Shown here: piece by piece, positions 18,228 to 27,700 of the stretch
Position numbering within the stretch: position 1 is the stretch's first letter
How the letters are laid out: every line of letters begins with the position of its first letter
Origin: Leptospiraceae bacterium
GTDB taxonomy: Bacteria > Spirochaetota > Leptospiria > Leptospirales > Leptospiraceae
Direction: 5' to 3'
Assembly (NCBI GenBank): GCA_024233865.1
Contig: JACKPA010000001.1
Span: forward strand, 1,095,308-1,159,307
Length of the DNA: 64,000 nucleotides
Position numbers and translations under genes: made by a program
Notes under the pieces: model-generated
Databases searched by the model: none
What the model was told of the DNA's origin: nothing
What the model saw: only the letters and a program-made list of their open reading frames with translations

Positions 18228-19991
18228 ATGCTTAAAATAGCCTACGGTGAAGCCAGCTTTGACAATTTGAGGAATAGAAATGACTTGTATATAGACAAAA
18301 CACACTTTATCCCTCTTATGGAAAATCATACAAAGTTCTTTTTTATACGACCTCGTCGTTTTGGAAAAAGTCTCTGGCTCAGTGTTTTGCACGCCTATTA
18401 TGACACAAACAAAGCTGACAAATTTGATAAACTGTTTGACGAACTCTACATACAAAAAAGTCCAACGGATTATAAAAATTCTTATCTCATTCTGCGATTT
18501 GACTTCTCTGGATTGAATACGGAGAACGAACAAAGCCTAAAAAGTGATTTTACCTTTAGAGTAAGAAGGCAAGCAATAAGCTTCTTTCAATATTATAAAA
18601 ATTTTTTTGATAACTCTTTTCTTGAAAATATAGAAAAAGAATTTGAAAGCATCTCTGCCAGTCAACTTATCTCCATGGTAAAAGAAAAAGCAAATTTGAT
18701 ACAAAAAAAGGTCTATGTTCTAATAGACGAATACGACCACTATGCAAACAAGCTTGCATCAGAGGGAAGAGAAGCTTTTGTCAGAAACATTGTTTCCAAG
18801 ACGGGTTTTGTAAGAGAGTTTTATGAACAGATGAAGATCGCGAGTGGTGAAGGCGTTTTTGAAAGGTTCTTTATCACAGGTGTTTCACCCATTATGCTCG
18901 ACGAACTCTCCAGTGGATTCAACATTTTGAGCGACATGACCATTGATCCACATTTCAATGAAATGATAGGTTTTACGTTAGATGAAGTCAAATCTTTACT
19001 TGAGAAGGTTAAAGCGGAAAGATATATCCATAAAACAAAAGAAGAAGTTCTCCAAGATTTGATTCAATACTACAATGGATATTGTTTCTCTGATGCGGCA
19101 AATACCAAACTCTTTAATTCTGATATGGTTTTGTATTTTATGGAGAAATTTTCTAGAATTGGCTATCCGAAAGAATTATTAGATGAGAATGTAAAAACGG
19201 ATTATAATAAATTGAGCGGATTGATTGTAGGAACGAGTGGAAAAGATAAACTACAGAGTATCATAGAAGAGATAAACCTTAATGATACTCTCATCTTAGA
19301 TTTAAGCAAGAGGTTTAATTTTACACAAAGATTTGGTGATTCGGAGTTAAAGTCTCTGCTATTTTATTTAGGGCTACTCACATTTTCGGAGCCTGGAGAA
19401 ATGAAAATACCCAATTATGTTATACGAACTTTGTATTGGGAGTATTTGCACAAGTATTTGGAAGAAGAAAGGAATATAGAATTTGATGTAACGCTTCTGG
19501 GAAGGGCAATCAAAGACATGGCAAAGCGTGGAGATGCAAGCGGACTAAAAATATTGGCAACGGACTTTTTTCAAAATAAGCTATCGGGTTATGATTTTAG
19601 CGGTTTAACCGAGAAACACGTCAAGTTTATATTTGTGTCTTATTTTACCTTGAGCAAGCTCTACAACATCATTTCCGAAAGAGAACTTTCGGGAATGAAA
19701 CGGATAGACCTTCTTTTTGAAGCCCACCCTGCCTACTATGACTACGTATTCTACAACTTTATTCTAGAGTTTAAGTATATTCGGAAAAAGGATAGTGAAG
19801 AAGTTGCTACCCAAAAGCGAAAAGAAGCCATAGAACAAGCTAGAGATTACTACGAAATCTACAAGAGAGATTTCAAACAATTCGGGAGGGAGCTTCGTTC
19901 TATTGCACTGATTGTGAATCATTCGAGAGAGGTAGAACTGATCGAGGTTTGTGGATTTGGGGAGTGTAATCGACCTCAACCAATGGGGTGA
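18228..19991 (+). CDS. AAA-ATPase-like protein with C-terminal PD-(D/E)XK domain
   Basis: 587 residues. Residues 41-48 (RPRRFGKS) are the modified Walker A of the AAA-ATPase-like (PF09820) family, and 163-170 (YVLIDEYD) the Walker B. The C-terminal 100 residues contain YNFILEFKYIRKK, the E-x-K strand of the PDDEXK_9 nuclease-like domain. These proteins are lineage-expanded in many anaerobes and spirochaetes; their role (defence or selfish element) is unproven. Its last 41 bp overlap the start of a small toxin-antitoxin-like pair. Confidence 0.8.
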   Translation: MLKIAYGEASFDNLRNRNDLYIDKTHFIPLMENHTKFFFIRPRRFGKSLWLSVLHAYYDTNKADKFDKLFDELYIQKSPTDYKNSYLILRFDFSGLNTENEQSLKSDFTFRVRRQAISFFQYYKNFFDNSFLENIEKEFESISASQLISMVKEKANLIQKKVYVLIDEYDHYANKLASEGREAFVRNIVSKTGFVREFYEQMKIASGEGVFERFFITGVSPIMLDELSSGFNILSDMTIDPHFNEMIGFTLDEVKSLLEKVKAERYIHKTKEEVLQDLIQYYNGYCFSDAANTKLFNSDMVLYFMEKFSRIGYPKELLDENVKTDYNKLSGLIVGTSGKDKLQSIIEEINLNDTLILDLSKRFNFTQRFGDSELKSLLFYLGLLTFSEPGEMKIPNYVIRTLYWEYLHKYLEEERNIEFDVTLLGRAIKDMAKRGDASGLKILATDFFQNKLSGYDFSGLTEKHVKFIFVSYFTLSKLYNIISERELSGMKRIDLLFEAHPAYYDYVFYNFILEFKYIRKKDSEEVATQKRKEAIEQARDYYEIYKRDFKQFGRELRSIALIVNHSREVELIEVCGFGECNRPQPMG

Positions 19992-20166
19992 TTTGTGGAA
20001 ACAGTTTTTGGATAGCTTAAAAGAAAATTCATTCCCAAATGAAGAATGGTTGCATCACCCTAATTTCAGTCAAAAATTAGACAAAGCTTTAGAGTGGAAT
20101 ATGAATAATCCACCTCAAATTTCTGATATAGAAGAATTAAAACAAAAAATAGATACAGATGAATAA
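19951..20166 (+). CDS. Antitoxin-like small protein of a toxin-antitoxin pair
   Basis: 71 residues from a GTG that overlaps the preceding ATPase gene; the true start may be a little later. Acidic and helical in composition, with WLHHPNFSQKLDKALEW in the middle. Its stop overlaps the next ATG by 8 bp, the coupling typical of antitoxin-toxin pairs. The partner has a RelE-like core. No DNA-binding motif is obvious. The assignment rests mainly on context. Confidence 0.5.
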   Translation: MDLGSVIDLNQWGDLWKQFLDSLKENSFPNEEWLHHPNFSQKLDKALEWNMNNPPQISDIEELKQKIDTDE

Positions 20167-20461
20167 AGTTCTTCTTGATCTTAACAACCCGGTTTTTCAA
20201 CAAGATTTGTTTGCTCTCTCAAAGCAAGAAGCCATAGCAGTTCTAAAGACCTTGAAGAAAATTTCTCAGTTGACTTGGGATCAGTTGTATCAAGATACTG
20301 GGCTAAAATGGGAAGCTATTCACACCAGGCAAAGCCAAAAGGGAGAAAAATTGTATAGTTTTCGGATTACTAAAAAATCTAGGGCAATAGGAATCCATAT
20401 CCTTACCCATATCTTTTTGTTATTCACCACAGATTTACACAGATGGACACCGATTTTTTAA
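20159..20461 (+). CDS. Truncated RelE/ParE-like toxin
   Basis: 100 residues. The first 80 (LTWDQLYQDTGLKWEAIH, then LYSFRITKKSRAI) follow a RelE-like toxin family in which this strand is normally followed by an Arg/aromatic-rich final strand and a His-rich tail. Here the C-terminus is replaced by IHILTHIFLLFTTDLHRW, coming from an AT-rich dispersed repeat in the DNA. The catalytic tail is therefore lost and the toxin is probably inactive. Coupled to the small gene just upstream. Confidence 0.5.
   Translation: MNKVLLDLNNPVFQQDLFALSKQEAIAVLKTLKKISQLTWDQLYQDTGLKWEAIHTRQSQKGEKLYSFRITKKSRAIGIHILTHIFLLFTTDLHRWTPIF
20425..20459. repeat. Dispersed CCACAGATTTACACAGATGG-type repeat
   Basis: A 35-bp segment containing CACCACAGATTTACAC then AGATGGACACCGATTTTT. 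Sequences of this type recur in many bacterial genomes as short intergenic repeats. Here it supplies the aberrant C-terminus of the RelE-like frame, implying that it replaced the gene's 3' end. Confidence 0.45.
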
Positions 20462-20508
20462 TTCCTGTTTGATTTTTTTGATTAATAAAAAATTGAATAG
20501 TTTATATA

Positions 20509-20700
20509 GTGAATCTCGCACTTATAGAACTAAACAATATCGATCCGAATTATAAGAATTACGATTCTTTCGTTTATGCACGTCCGTTAATGGAAGAAGA
20601 AATGGAATTTCAATTTAAGCTATACAAATTACTTACAAACACAAAAGAAATTAATGAAAAGTTTTTCATGGAAAATAGAATCATAAAAAAAGTATTTTAG
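20509..20700 (+). CDS. Short hypothetical protein
   Basis: 63 residues from a GTG start. It contains NNIDPNYKNYDSFVYARPL and a charged C-terminus. No family recognised and no clear ribosome site. It may be the remnant of a longer gene, since this 20.4-20.9 kb stretch otherwise looks decayed. Confidence 0.25.
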   Translation: MNLALIELNNIDPNYKNYDSFVYARPLMEEEMEFQFKLYKLLTNTKEINEKFFMENRIIKKVF

Positions 20701-20880
20701 GTGAAAAATTGAAAAAGCTTGAATTCATGGTAGTTGCATAGAAGAGTGAAGATTATTTTTTAGCAAAAGATTTGACTTGAATTTGTCAATTTCTCAAGAT
20801 GTCCTTATGAATTTCGCTCCGCAAAAGATAGAAACGTAAGCGTCAAACAAACACCATCTTTACAAAGCTCGAGCAACAGA

Positions 20881-21249
20881 GTGGTTAAAGAATTGGAGAT
20901 TTTTATAGTTGCAAAAACAAAAGAATCGTCCAGCACTAGCTATATGGAAAAGATATTTCCTATTGAAAAAGACAACATAGGAATCCGAGCTGAGATATTG
21001 GTTCTGTCAGAAAATATGAAAATTGGATTTCAAGCAGTAGAAAAACAAATCCAAGCGGTAGAAAAGCAAGTTCAAGCAGTGGAAAGGCATGTCTTAGCTT
21101 TGGAGAAGACCATGGATAAGCGTTTTGAGGCTGTTGAGAAAAGGATCGATTTTCAAACAAAATTGCTTTGGTTGGTAATAGCCATTCTGGTTACAAGTGC
21201 AGGTTCGTTTATAAGCTTTCTTGTAAAGAATTGGCAGATAGGCGGATAA
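20881..21249 (+). CDS. Coiled-coil protein with C-terminal membrane anchor
   Basis: 122 residues from GTG at 20881, or about 101 from ATG at 20944. A heptad run of near-identical units (QAVEKQI, QAVEKQV, QAVERHV, then KRFEAVEKRI) is followed by a single membrane helix LLWLVIAILVTSAGSFISFLV. This architecture is shared with Bdr-like spirochaete proteins and XhlA-like phage proteins. Tail-anchored orientation is likely. Function unknown. Confidence 0.6.
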   Translation: MVKELEIFIVAKTKESSSTSYMEKIFPIEKDNIGIRAEILVLSENMKIGFQAVEKQIQAVEKQVQAVERHVLALEKTMDKRFEAVEKRIDFQTKLLWLVIAILVTSAGSFISFLVKNWQIGG

Positions 21250-21293
21250 AAGAAAAACAATTTTACAAAGAAGACTCCGAAAAAGATCTCACG

Positions 21294-22553
21294 TTAAAAT
21301 ATTTCATCCATTTTTTCCATAAGTTCTTCCGACTCGACTATCGTAAAATGGTTGGCATTTAGAATTTTATGGCTTCTCGTGGAAGGTTCCGGTTTTTTCA
21401 AAAAAACTTTATCCGTTAAGTAGGTAAGACTATCCTTTTCGACAATTCCATCTCCAAACCACATTTGCAATGGGTTGGTTTCGTCTCCGAGCAAGCAATA
21501 AAACTGATAGACATCCATATCATCCAGTTCTCCAAAGTAGTGTTGGATGGTATATCTAAATAGATGCCAATTCTCTTTCCAGTCCTCTTCACGCAAAATT
21601 CCATGGGACAAGTCTTTGATTCCATCGCTTCTTAGATTTCCAACGATTCCAAGCAATTTAAAAAACAAATCCGGCGACTGCTCTAATAAAAACCCTAACC
21701 AAAATCCGACTTTTTCCAGATAAGAACCACCGTCCGGTGAACTGATAAATATTATCTTTCCAAAGCGATTAGCCCATTCTCTTTTTTGGAGTTTAGCGTA
21801 ATAAAGCATACTCCGGAAAATAAGACCACCTTGGCTATAGGTAATTACGTTTAGTACAATGTCCGGGTCTTTGCTAAAAAGATCATCAAGAAGTTCTAAC
21901 AGCTTTTTTCCGTTTTCCGAAATGTGCAGTCCATGGTTGTAGCGAGTATAAAAAGGAAAATATCCTTTTTTAAAAAAACGGGTCGAAATTCCCAATGAAA
22001 CAATTTCACTTTCATCAATTTTTTTTATACAATCCATCCAGAGAGTTTCATCGCAAAAAAGTCCGGGAATATACAAAATAGCTTTTTTTAAATGAGATGC
22101 TTTAAACTTATCATAAGCTTCTGTCGTGGAAATGTCTTTCCCTTTTTCTCGAAAACTCATACGTATCTTGGACATCGCGTATTTATTGTCATGGGAACTA
22201 CCAAGTATACTGCTAACAGCTCGGTTGTCATAGATCATGTCGTGAGCAAAATTTTTTGCTATGCCAAGAGAATCAAAAGCCGTATCAAAAGCCTTTTCCG
22301 TATTGGTTATGGAAAGGTTCATGGCATTTTTTGTTACACCAGCAGAATACCTCACGTTTTGGGCTGCGATTTTGAGACCATTTTGCCATGATTCAATAAA
22401 GAAAAAGGTAGAAGATAGGGTTTTTAATCCGAATTCGGTTACCTTTAAGCTTCCGTGAGAAACTTCTCTGGCAAATTCCAAAGCCGTATTGGTGATTTTT
22501 TCTGATACCTTAACGGCATCGTGGCTAACTTTATGGAGAAATTCGATCAGCAT
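21294..22553 (-). CDS. Alpha/beta-hydrolase, lipase-like
   Basis: 419 residues. The N-terminal 130 residues are amphipathic and helix-rich, without a signal peptide. The hydrolase domain begins near AILYIPGLFCDETLW and has the nucleophile motif TYSQGG (Ser within a G/Y-x-S-x-G elbow). The C-terminal NANHFTIVES supplies the catalytic His. Esterase or lipase acting on acyl esters is likely. It sits 12 bp downstream of the aldehyde dehydrogenase gene and is probably cotranscribed with it. Confidence 0.7.
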   Translation of the reverse strand: MLIEFLHKVSHDAVKVSEKITNTALEFAREVSHGSLKVTEFGLKTLSSTFFFIESWQNGLKIAAQNVRYSAGVTKNAMNLSITNTEKAFDTAFDSLGIAKNFAHDMIYDNRAVSSILGSSHDNKYAMSKIRMSFREKGKDISTTEAYDKFKASHLKKAILYIPGLFCDETLWMDCIKKIDESEIVSLGISTRFFKKGYFPFYTRYNHGLHISENGKKLLELLDDLFSKDPDIVLNVITYSQGGLIFRSMLYYAKLQKREWANRFGKIIFISSPDGGSYLEKVGFWLGFLLEQSPDLFFKLLGIVGNLRSDGIKDLSHGILREEDWKENWHLFRYTIQHYFGELDDMDVYQFYCLLGDETNPLQMWFGDGIVEKDSLTYLTDKVFLKKPEPSTRSHKILNANHFTIVESEELMEKMDEIF

Positions 22554-22565
22554 AATTTTTTACTT

Positions 22566-24161
22566 TCACACCTTCCATGAAGAAAACATTTTTTTCACCA
22601 TGTATTTAGTCATCTTGAGTCCGCCACTCACAAAGTCACCAATGGATTTGGGAAATACAAAGCGTAGCGTGTCTAACAAAGCGTTGTATGTATCTTTGCT
22701 AAACGGATACCACCATAGATTTCTTTTGGAGTGAATCAAATCCCAGCTTATCACTTTGGGTTGCGTCATTTCATCCAAGCCTATTGCCGAATGTGTTCTT
22801 CCGATTCCGGTTGCCTTCCAGCCTCCCCAAGGTGTTTCCGATTGGCCATGAGTGTACAGGTGGTCGTTGATTGTGGTGACACCGGCTTCTATTCTGGTAG
22901 CAATCTTTTTTCCTAACTTTATGTCTTTTGTCCAGACGGAGGAAGTAAGAGCATAATTAGAATCATTGGCGAGTCGAATGGCTTCTTCCACATCTTTGAA
23001 TTTCATCACAGGTAAAACCGGACCAAACGTTTCTTCTGTCATAATTTTCATCGAATGATTTACGTTAGTCATAAGAGTAGCGGGATAAAAATAACCGTTT
23101 GCATTGTTTGTAGGACTTGATTGAGCAACGATCTTTGCCCCGGAGTCCAAAGCAGCATCCACCTGTTTCATAACCGTTTGGAGCTGATCTTTGGTTGTCA
23201 TGGAGCCCATATCAATCTCAAAATCCCTATCTACTCCATGCCTAAGTTTTTTTGTCTTTTGGATCATAATTTCTACAAACGTATCATAAATAGATTCATG
23301 GACATAAACTCTTTCGATTCCCGCACAGGTTTGTCCTGCATTTTGGTAGCCTGCCCAACAAGCTCCGTTGGTGGCTCTTTCCAAATCAGCATCAGCCAAG
23401 ACAATCATGGGGTCTTTTCCACCCAATTCAAGGGAGAGAGGTGTTAAGTAAGGGGCAGCAGAAGCCATAAGGGTTTTACCGGTTGCAACCGAGCCGGTGA
23501 AAAAGATTTTGTTGATTCCGTTTTCAAAAAAGGACTTCGAAACGGCACTCCCGGATCCAACTACGTGATAAAACAGGCCATCCGGTAATTCGGCGGCGGC
23601 TACGATTTTGTTAATGGCATCTCCTACCATAATGGTTGCCGCAGCTACTTTGAGCAGAATAGCATTTCCAGCCATCAAACCCATTACAATTTCACCAAAT
23701 GGTATGGAAAGAGGATAGTTCCATGGGCTGATTATTCCGACCACTCCCATAGGCATACGAAGAAGCATATTTTTTTTGTTAAAAAACAAAAGAGAAGAAC
23801 CTGGTAATTTTTTGGGTTTTAGATATTTTACAGCATTTTTGGCATACCAGTCAGCAGCTAAAGAACACGGAATCACTTCCGTTACAAGGGCATCTATACG
23901 TGACTTACCGTTGCTTTTGCTTACAATAGAAGATATATCTTCCGCGTTCTCTGTTATATAATCCCGCATGCGCAAGATATATTTTTTTCGTTCCCCGAAT
24001 GATTTGGTTGCCCATGACTTTTGAGCTTCTCTGGCTTTTTGAAAAATTGTAGGCATAAGAGCCATATCTGTATTTGGCACTCTTCCGATTTCTTTTAGAG
24101 TTGCCGGATTGATTGCGATAGATTCACTTACTTCTTGAATTGATTTTGCTGCTACAACCAT
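22566..24161 (-). CDS. Aldehyde dehydrogenase (succinate-semialdehyde-like)
   Basis: 531 residues, longer than usual at the C-terminus, which adds an amphipathic tail of about 45 residues after the oligomerisation strand. E245 in LELGGKDP and C279 in NAGQTCAG are the catalytic pair; GIISPWNYPLSIP and FFTGSVATGK bind the cofactor. An AGGGG ribosome site precedes the ATG. Together with the downstream lipase-like gene it may process long-chain acyl compounds, an inference from pairing. Confidence 0.8.
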   Translation of the reverse strand: MVVAAKSIQEVSESIAINPATLKEIGRVPNTDMALMPTIFQKAREAQKSWATKSFGERKKYILRMRDYITENAEDISSIVSKSNGKSRIDALVTEVIPCSLAADWYAKNAVKYLKPKKLPGSSLLFFNKKNMLLRMPMGVVGIISPWNYPLSIPFGEIVMGLMAGNAILLKVAAATIMVGDAINKIVAAAELPDGLFYHVVGSGSAVSKSFFENGINKIFFTGSVATGKTLMASAAPYLTPLSLELGGKDPMIVLADADLERATNGACWAGYQNAGQTCAGIERVYVHESIYDTFVEIMIQKTKKLRHGVDRDFEIDMGSMTTKDQLQTVMKQVDAALDSGAKIVAQSSPTNNANGYFYPATLMTNVNHSMKIMTEETFGPVLPVMKFKDVEEAIRLANDSNYALTSSVWTKDIKLGKKIATRIEAGVTTINDHLYTHGQSETPWGGWKATGIGRTHSAIGLDEMTQPKVISWDLIHSKRNLWWYPFSKDTYNALLDTLRFVFPKSIGDFVSGGLKMTKYMVKKMFSSWKV

Positions 24162-24180
24162 ATTGTGTCCCCTTATTTCG

Positions 24181-24230
24181 TTGATTGATGTGTGATTGAT
24201 AAAAGTTCTTTCTTAAAAAATTTTCAATAG
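24181..24230. repeat. 50-bp duplicate of the 3' end of the alpha/beta-hydrolase gene at 32.4 kb
   Basis: 49 of 50 bases match 32383-32432, where the sequence encodes the last residues of the hydrolase (SIENFLRKNFYQSxINQ). Here it lies just upstream of the aldehyde dehydrogenase start, on the minus strand, with no hydrolase body attached. It is a gene-tail relic left by a duplication or recombination. Confidence 0.85.
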
Positions 24231-24359
24231 ATCGACTTGTTATATAGGAAAGTGTGTTTTTCCGGTATAAACAGAGACTTGCCTTGAGCCTATCAAACTC
24301 TCCTCCTTCCGAGATTTGCTTGGAAAAAAAAAGAGTCAATCATTTTTTGAAAAAATTAT

Positions 24360-24434
24360 TCATTTTTGTGTAACAACCGGATGATTCCTAAAGTAAAGTG
24401 ATAAAATATCCGTATCAAGTAAAGACTTCTTCAT
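24360..24434 (-). pseudogene. vapC: Truncated VapC-type PIN toxin
   Basis: 24 codons only: an ATG followed by KKSLLDTDILSLYFRNHPVV and a stop. LLDTDILS is the first acidic strand of PIN-domain toxins. The remaining 100 residues are absent. The start overlaps the end of the DUF2281-like antitoxin gene by 20 bp, the classical order for such pairs. Confidence 0.6.
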
Positions 24435-24696
24435 AAAGTTTTCTCCGATTGGAATGTCTCCGCCTTCTAAAAGTAGTTTCTACAAAATCTTGAAAATCTT
24501 CTTCAGACATATCTGACCAACAGCCAGCATAGTTTATTGATTCAGTTTTCTTACTAACAATTTGTTCTAATCCGATTCTATAGAAATGAACAAGGTTGTA
24601 TAGCTCCATTAACTTATTTTCCGGTATTTGTTCGATTTCTTGTATAATCTTGAATTTAAAACTTGTTTGTTTCGATTCGTTTTGTTCTGCTATCAT
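24415..24696 (-). CDS. DUF2281-like antitoxin (VapB-type partner)
   Basis: 93 residues from ATG 24696, preceded by a strong GAGGAG site; a GTG at 24714 is less likely. The IIQEIEQIPENKLMELYNLVHF start and the GCWSDMSEEDFQDFV segment match short antitoxins that accompany VapC. The Arg-rich C-terminal tail FRRRRHSNRR may contact nucleic acid or the toxin. Its toxin is truncated, so it now appears orphaned. The upstream neighbour is the type IIG enzyme, 14 bp away. Confidence 0.65.
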   Translation of the reverse strand: MIAEQNESKQTSFKFKIIQEIEQIPENKLMELYNLVHFYRIGLEQIVSKKTESINYAGCWSDMSEEDFQDFVETTFRRRRHSNRRKLYEEVFT

Positions 24697-24710
24697 AATT
24701 TTTTTTCTCC

Positions 24711-27700
24711 TCACTCTTCAGGTATTTCATACCCGTCATACTCACTTTTATTCATTCCAAACTCCGGGTCAACGATTTTCACTTCTTCAAAAGTCAGTTC
24801 ATACAACTTATATACCATAATGTCGATCTCTGCGTCTGTCCTGTCGATCACTTTCTTAATCTCCAGAGCCTCTTCTTGCTTTCGCTTGAAGCGATCAAAC
24901 CATTCGTCTTTCAACTTTCCCGAAAGTTCGAGTTTCTTCTTTTTTAGCTCTGCTACAAAGTCTTTCCAATCTAAGAGATACCACTTTTCAAGCTTCGTTG
25001 GGATGTTTTCCAGCATTACATCTGCTCTAAAGAGTTCCCAAAAGTTGTTGTTTAACTCCTGGAGTTCTTTATTCTTGGCAAGCATGATGTCCGCTCGGTT
25101 TGATAAAAGTGTATGATATTGTTGGTAGTTATCATGTATTGGTAAAATGTCAGAGTAACCAGGCATAAAATGCATTGTTCTAATTGCTTGGTTGTAAACA
25201 TAGTGGTAATAATAAAATGAAATGAATTTAGAATTTATCAAAGCACATAGAAATTCATTTTTCATATCATCATTTTTTTGAGCATAGCACATTACAGTAT
25301 TTAAACAATATCTGGCATTCTTATCAATTGAAGCTGTAATTTTTATATGCGGATATGGTTTTGTTATATGAGCTACTATATCTTGGACAACAACTTTTTC
25401 CACATAAATTCTATTTATATCTTGTTCATTGATATAATTTTTAGATAAGTACCAAACTTCAGTATCTTCATTAAAATAATATCTACCAATCTCTTTACCT
25501 GTGAGCAATTTTATTCCTTCACCATGCTTATTAACAAAAGGAGTCATCCCTCCTTTACCATACCAATAATTCATATAGAAAGAGACAGGTTTTGATGCTT
25601 TCTTAACTTTCTCAATTATTTTAAGACTCTTCTTATTTAAACCAGTATAAATAACATTTTGACTAATCAAATCAACTGACAGTTTAAATGTCTTAAATTC
25701 TTTTTGAGTAATATAGCCCGATTGAATAGATACAGCTTTTTCTTGGCTCTGCTTGATATGAAAAATTACCATTTCATATAGAACATCAGTAAATGCTTGA
25801 CTCACATCAACGAATTCAATGGGAAAAAATTTGTTAATTAAAAGATTTCTAATATCTTCCCAAGAGTTTACATACGTCAGACCTTTAGGAACGATAAATG
25901 AAAAATGGGCTTTTGAGTTTAAAATAGAAATTCCTTTTTTAATAAAAAATTCGGATAGATCACTTGTTTTCCCATATATACCATGTTGTATAAAAAATTC
26001 TTTTAAGATTTCCTTTAATTTATTATATCTTCCATACGGTGGATTTCCAATTACTGCGTCGAAGCCGCCTTTGTCTATGAAGACATTGGGAAAGTCAAGC
26101 TCCCAGTGTATAGGAGTGTATTCATTCTGAATCTTTTTTGCATGAGCATAGAGCATTTTTTCCCAGTCGGTTGTGTCTTTTCCTTTTGCAAGTTTTGGTA
26201 GGTATTCATTTTTTGCATCCATGCGAATGGTTTGGAGGAGTTCGTTTTTGCGGTGTAAATAGACAAGGTGAATCTTATCATCTTTGCTTGCGAAGTCGAT
26301 GGCAAGCTCGACATCAGCAAGGAATTTTAATTTTTGTTGACTTGGAAGTATGACACTTTCGTAGTATTTGATACGTTCTTCTACACTCTCAAACTCAAAG
26401 TATTTTTTAAACTCACTCTTAAAGTCGTTTATGACGTTTTGATATAGCTCTTCATCACTCGCAAAGAGCATCCTTTCTTTGCTTTTGCTTTCTACATGAG
26501 CAGAAAACGTCTTTTCCTGACTTCCGATCAGAGAATCACCGCAACGCAAGTTGTAATCAAAAAACTCCAATTTCCGTCCTTTTTGCAGAGTAAAAATCCA
26601 AATCGAGAGTTTGGCGAGTTCTACAGCCATTGGATTTTTGTCCACTCCATAGATACAGCGTTTCCCGATGATCTGCTTGTAATAACCCGATTCACCCTTA
26701 AGAAGAAGTTCTTCGCAAACAAGTAGTTGCTTGCTCTTGCGACCTGGTTTCTTTTGCAAAGGTTCAATCTCTTTTTGGATAATGTCTGAAATCCTATTAT
26801 TGAGATAGTTTATTACCTCTACGAGAAAGTGTCCGCTACCCATTGCCGGGTCGCAAATCCGTAGTCCGAATATTTTACCAATTTTTTGCTGTACACTGAT
26901 TTCTTCTTTTTCGATTTCATCCACCAGAGAACCAACGGTGTTTTTCACGATGTATTCCACAATATAGTCGGGAGTGTAATAACTTCCCGTTGCCTTGCGT
27001 TCACCCTTGTCGTTTACGAGATACAAATCGTCTTCTAGGAGTTGGCGTTTCTTCTTTTTGTCACTAAGGGTTGGAATAGAGGTCTCTTCTTTGGAACGAA
27101 TGAGCCTGTATTCCAAAAGCCCTTCGTAAATCGTTCCCAAATGACGAACTTCCAAAGCAGAAAAGTCTACACGCATTGGCTTTTTTGTCTTTTTATCGAA
27201 CGTTCTTGTGAGGTAGTCAATGGCATTGGCATACAAATCATCATCAATATCAAAGTTATTTAAAATCGGATGTAGCTTTCTGTTAAAAAGCCCTCCGTTG
27301 TATTCACCATCTATTTTTTCAAACACTTCGTTTATATGATAGTCGTCGTTTTGCCCGACAATATTCTCCATATCTTTTGAGACACTACCGATTTCGAGAG
27401 TGTAGTTGTCGATCCGGTTTAAGAGAGTATAAAATTTATCTTCTACAATTTTGTGTTTGAAAAGGTTTCTATGATCCGCATAAAGCAAAAACAGAACTCG
27501 AAAAAGGTAAACCAAAGATTCCGAATAGATGATATCCAAAACGATTCTTTCTATTGCAGAATTCTCCAGGTCAATTGCCTCTAGTCCGTTTTCATCCAAA
27601 TACCTTTGTAATGTCGGATACTTTAAAAATTCTTCCCAATCTCTCTTTTTTCCGGATTGGTAAACTCGGAAAATGCCCGTAGCAATGAGTTCCAGACTCA

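Noticed and set aside
24124..24339. 71-codon frame spanning the aldehyde dehydrogenase start
   Set aside because: Only the 50-bp hydrolase-tail relic inside it is meaningful; the rest is not coding.
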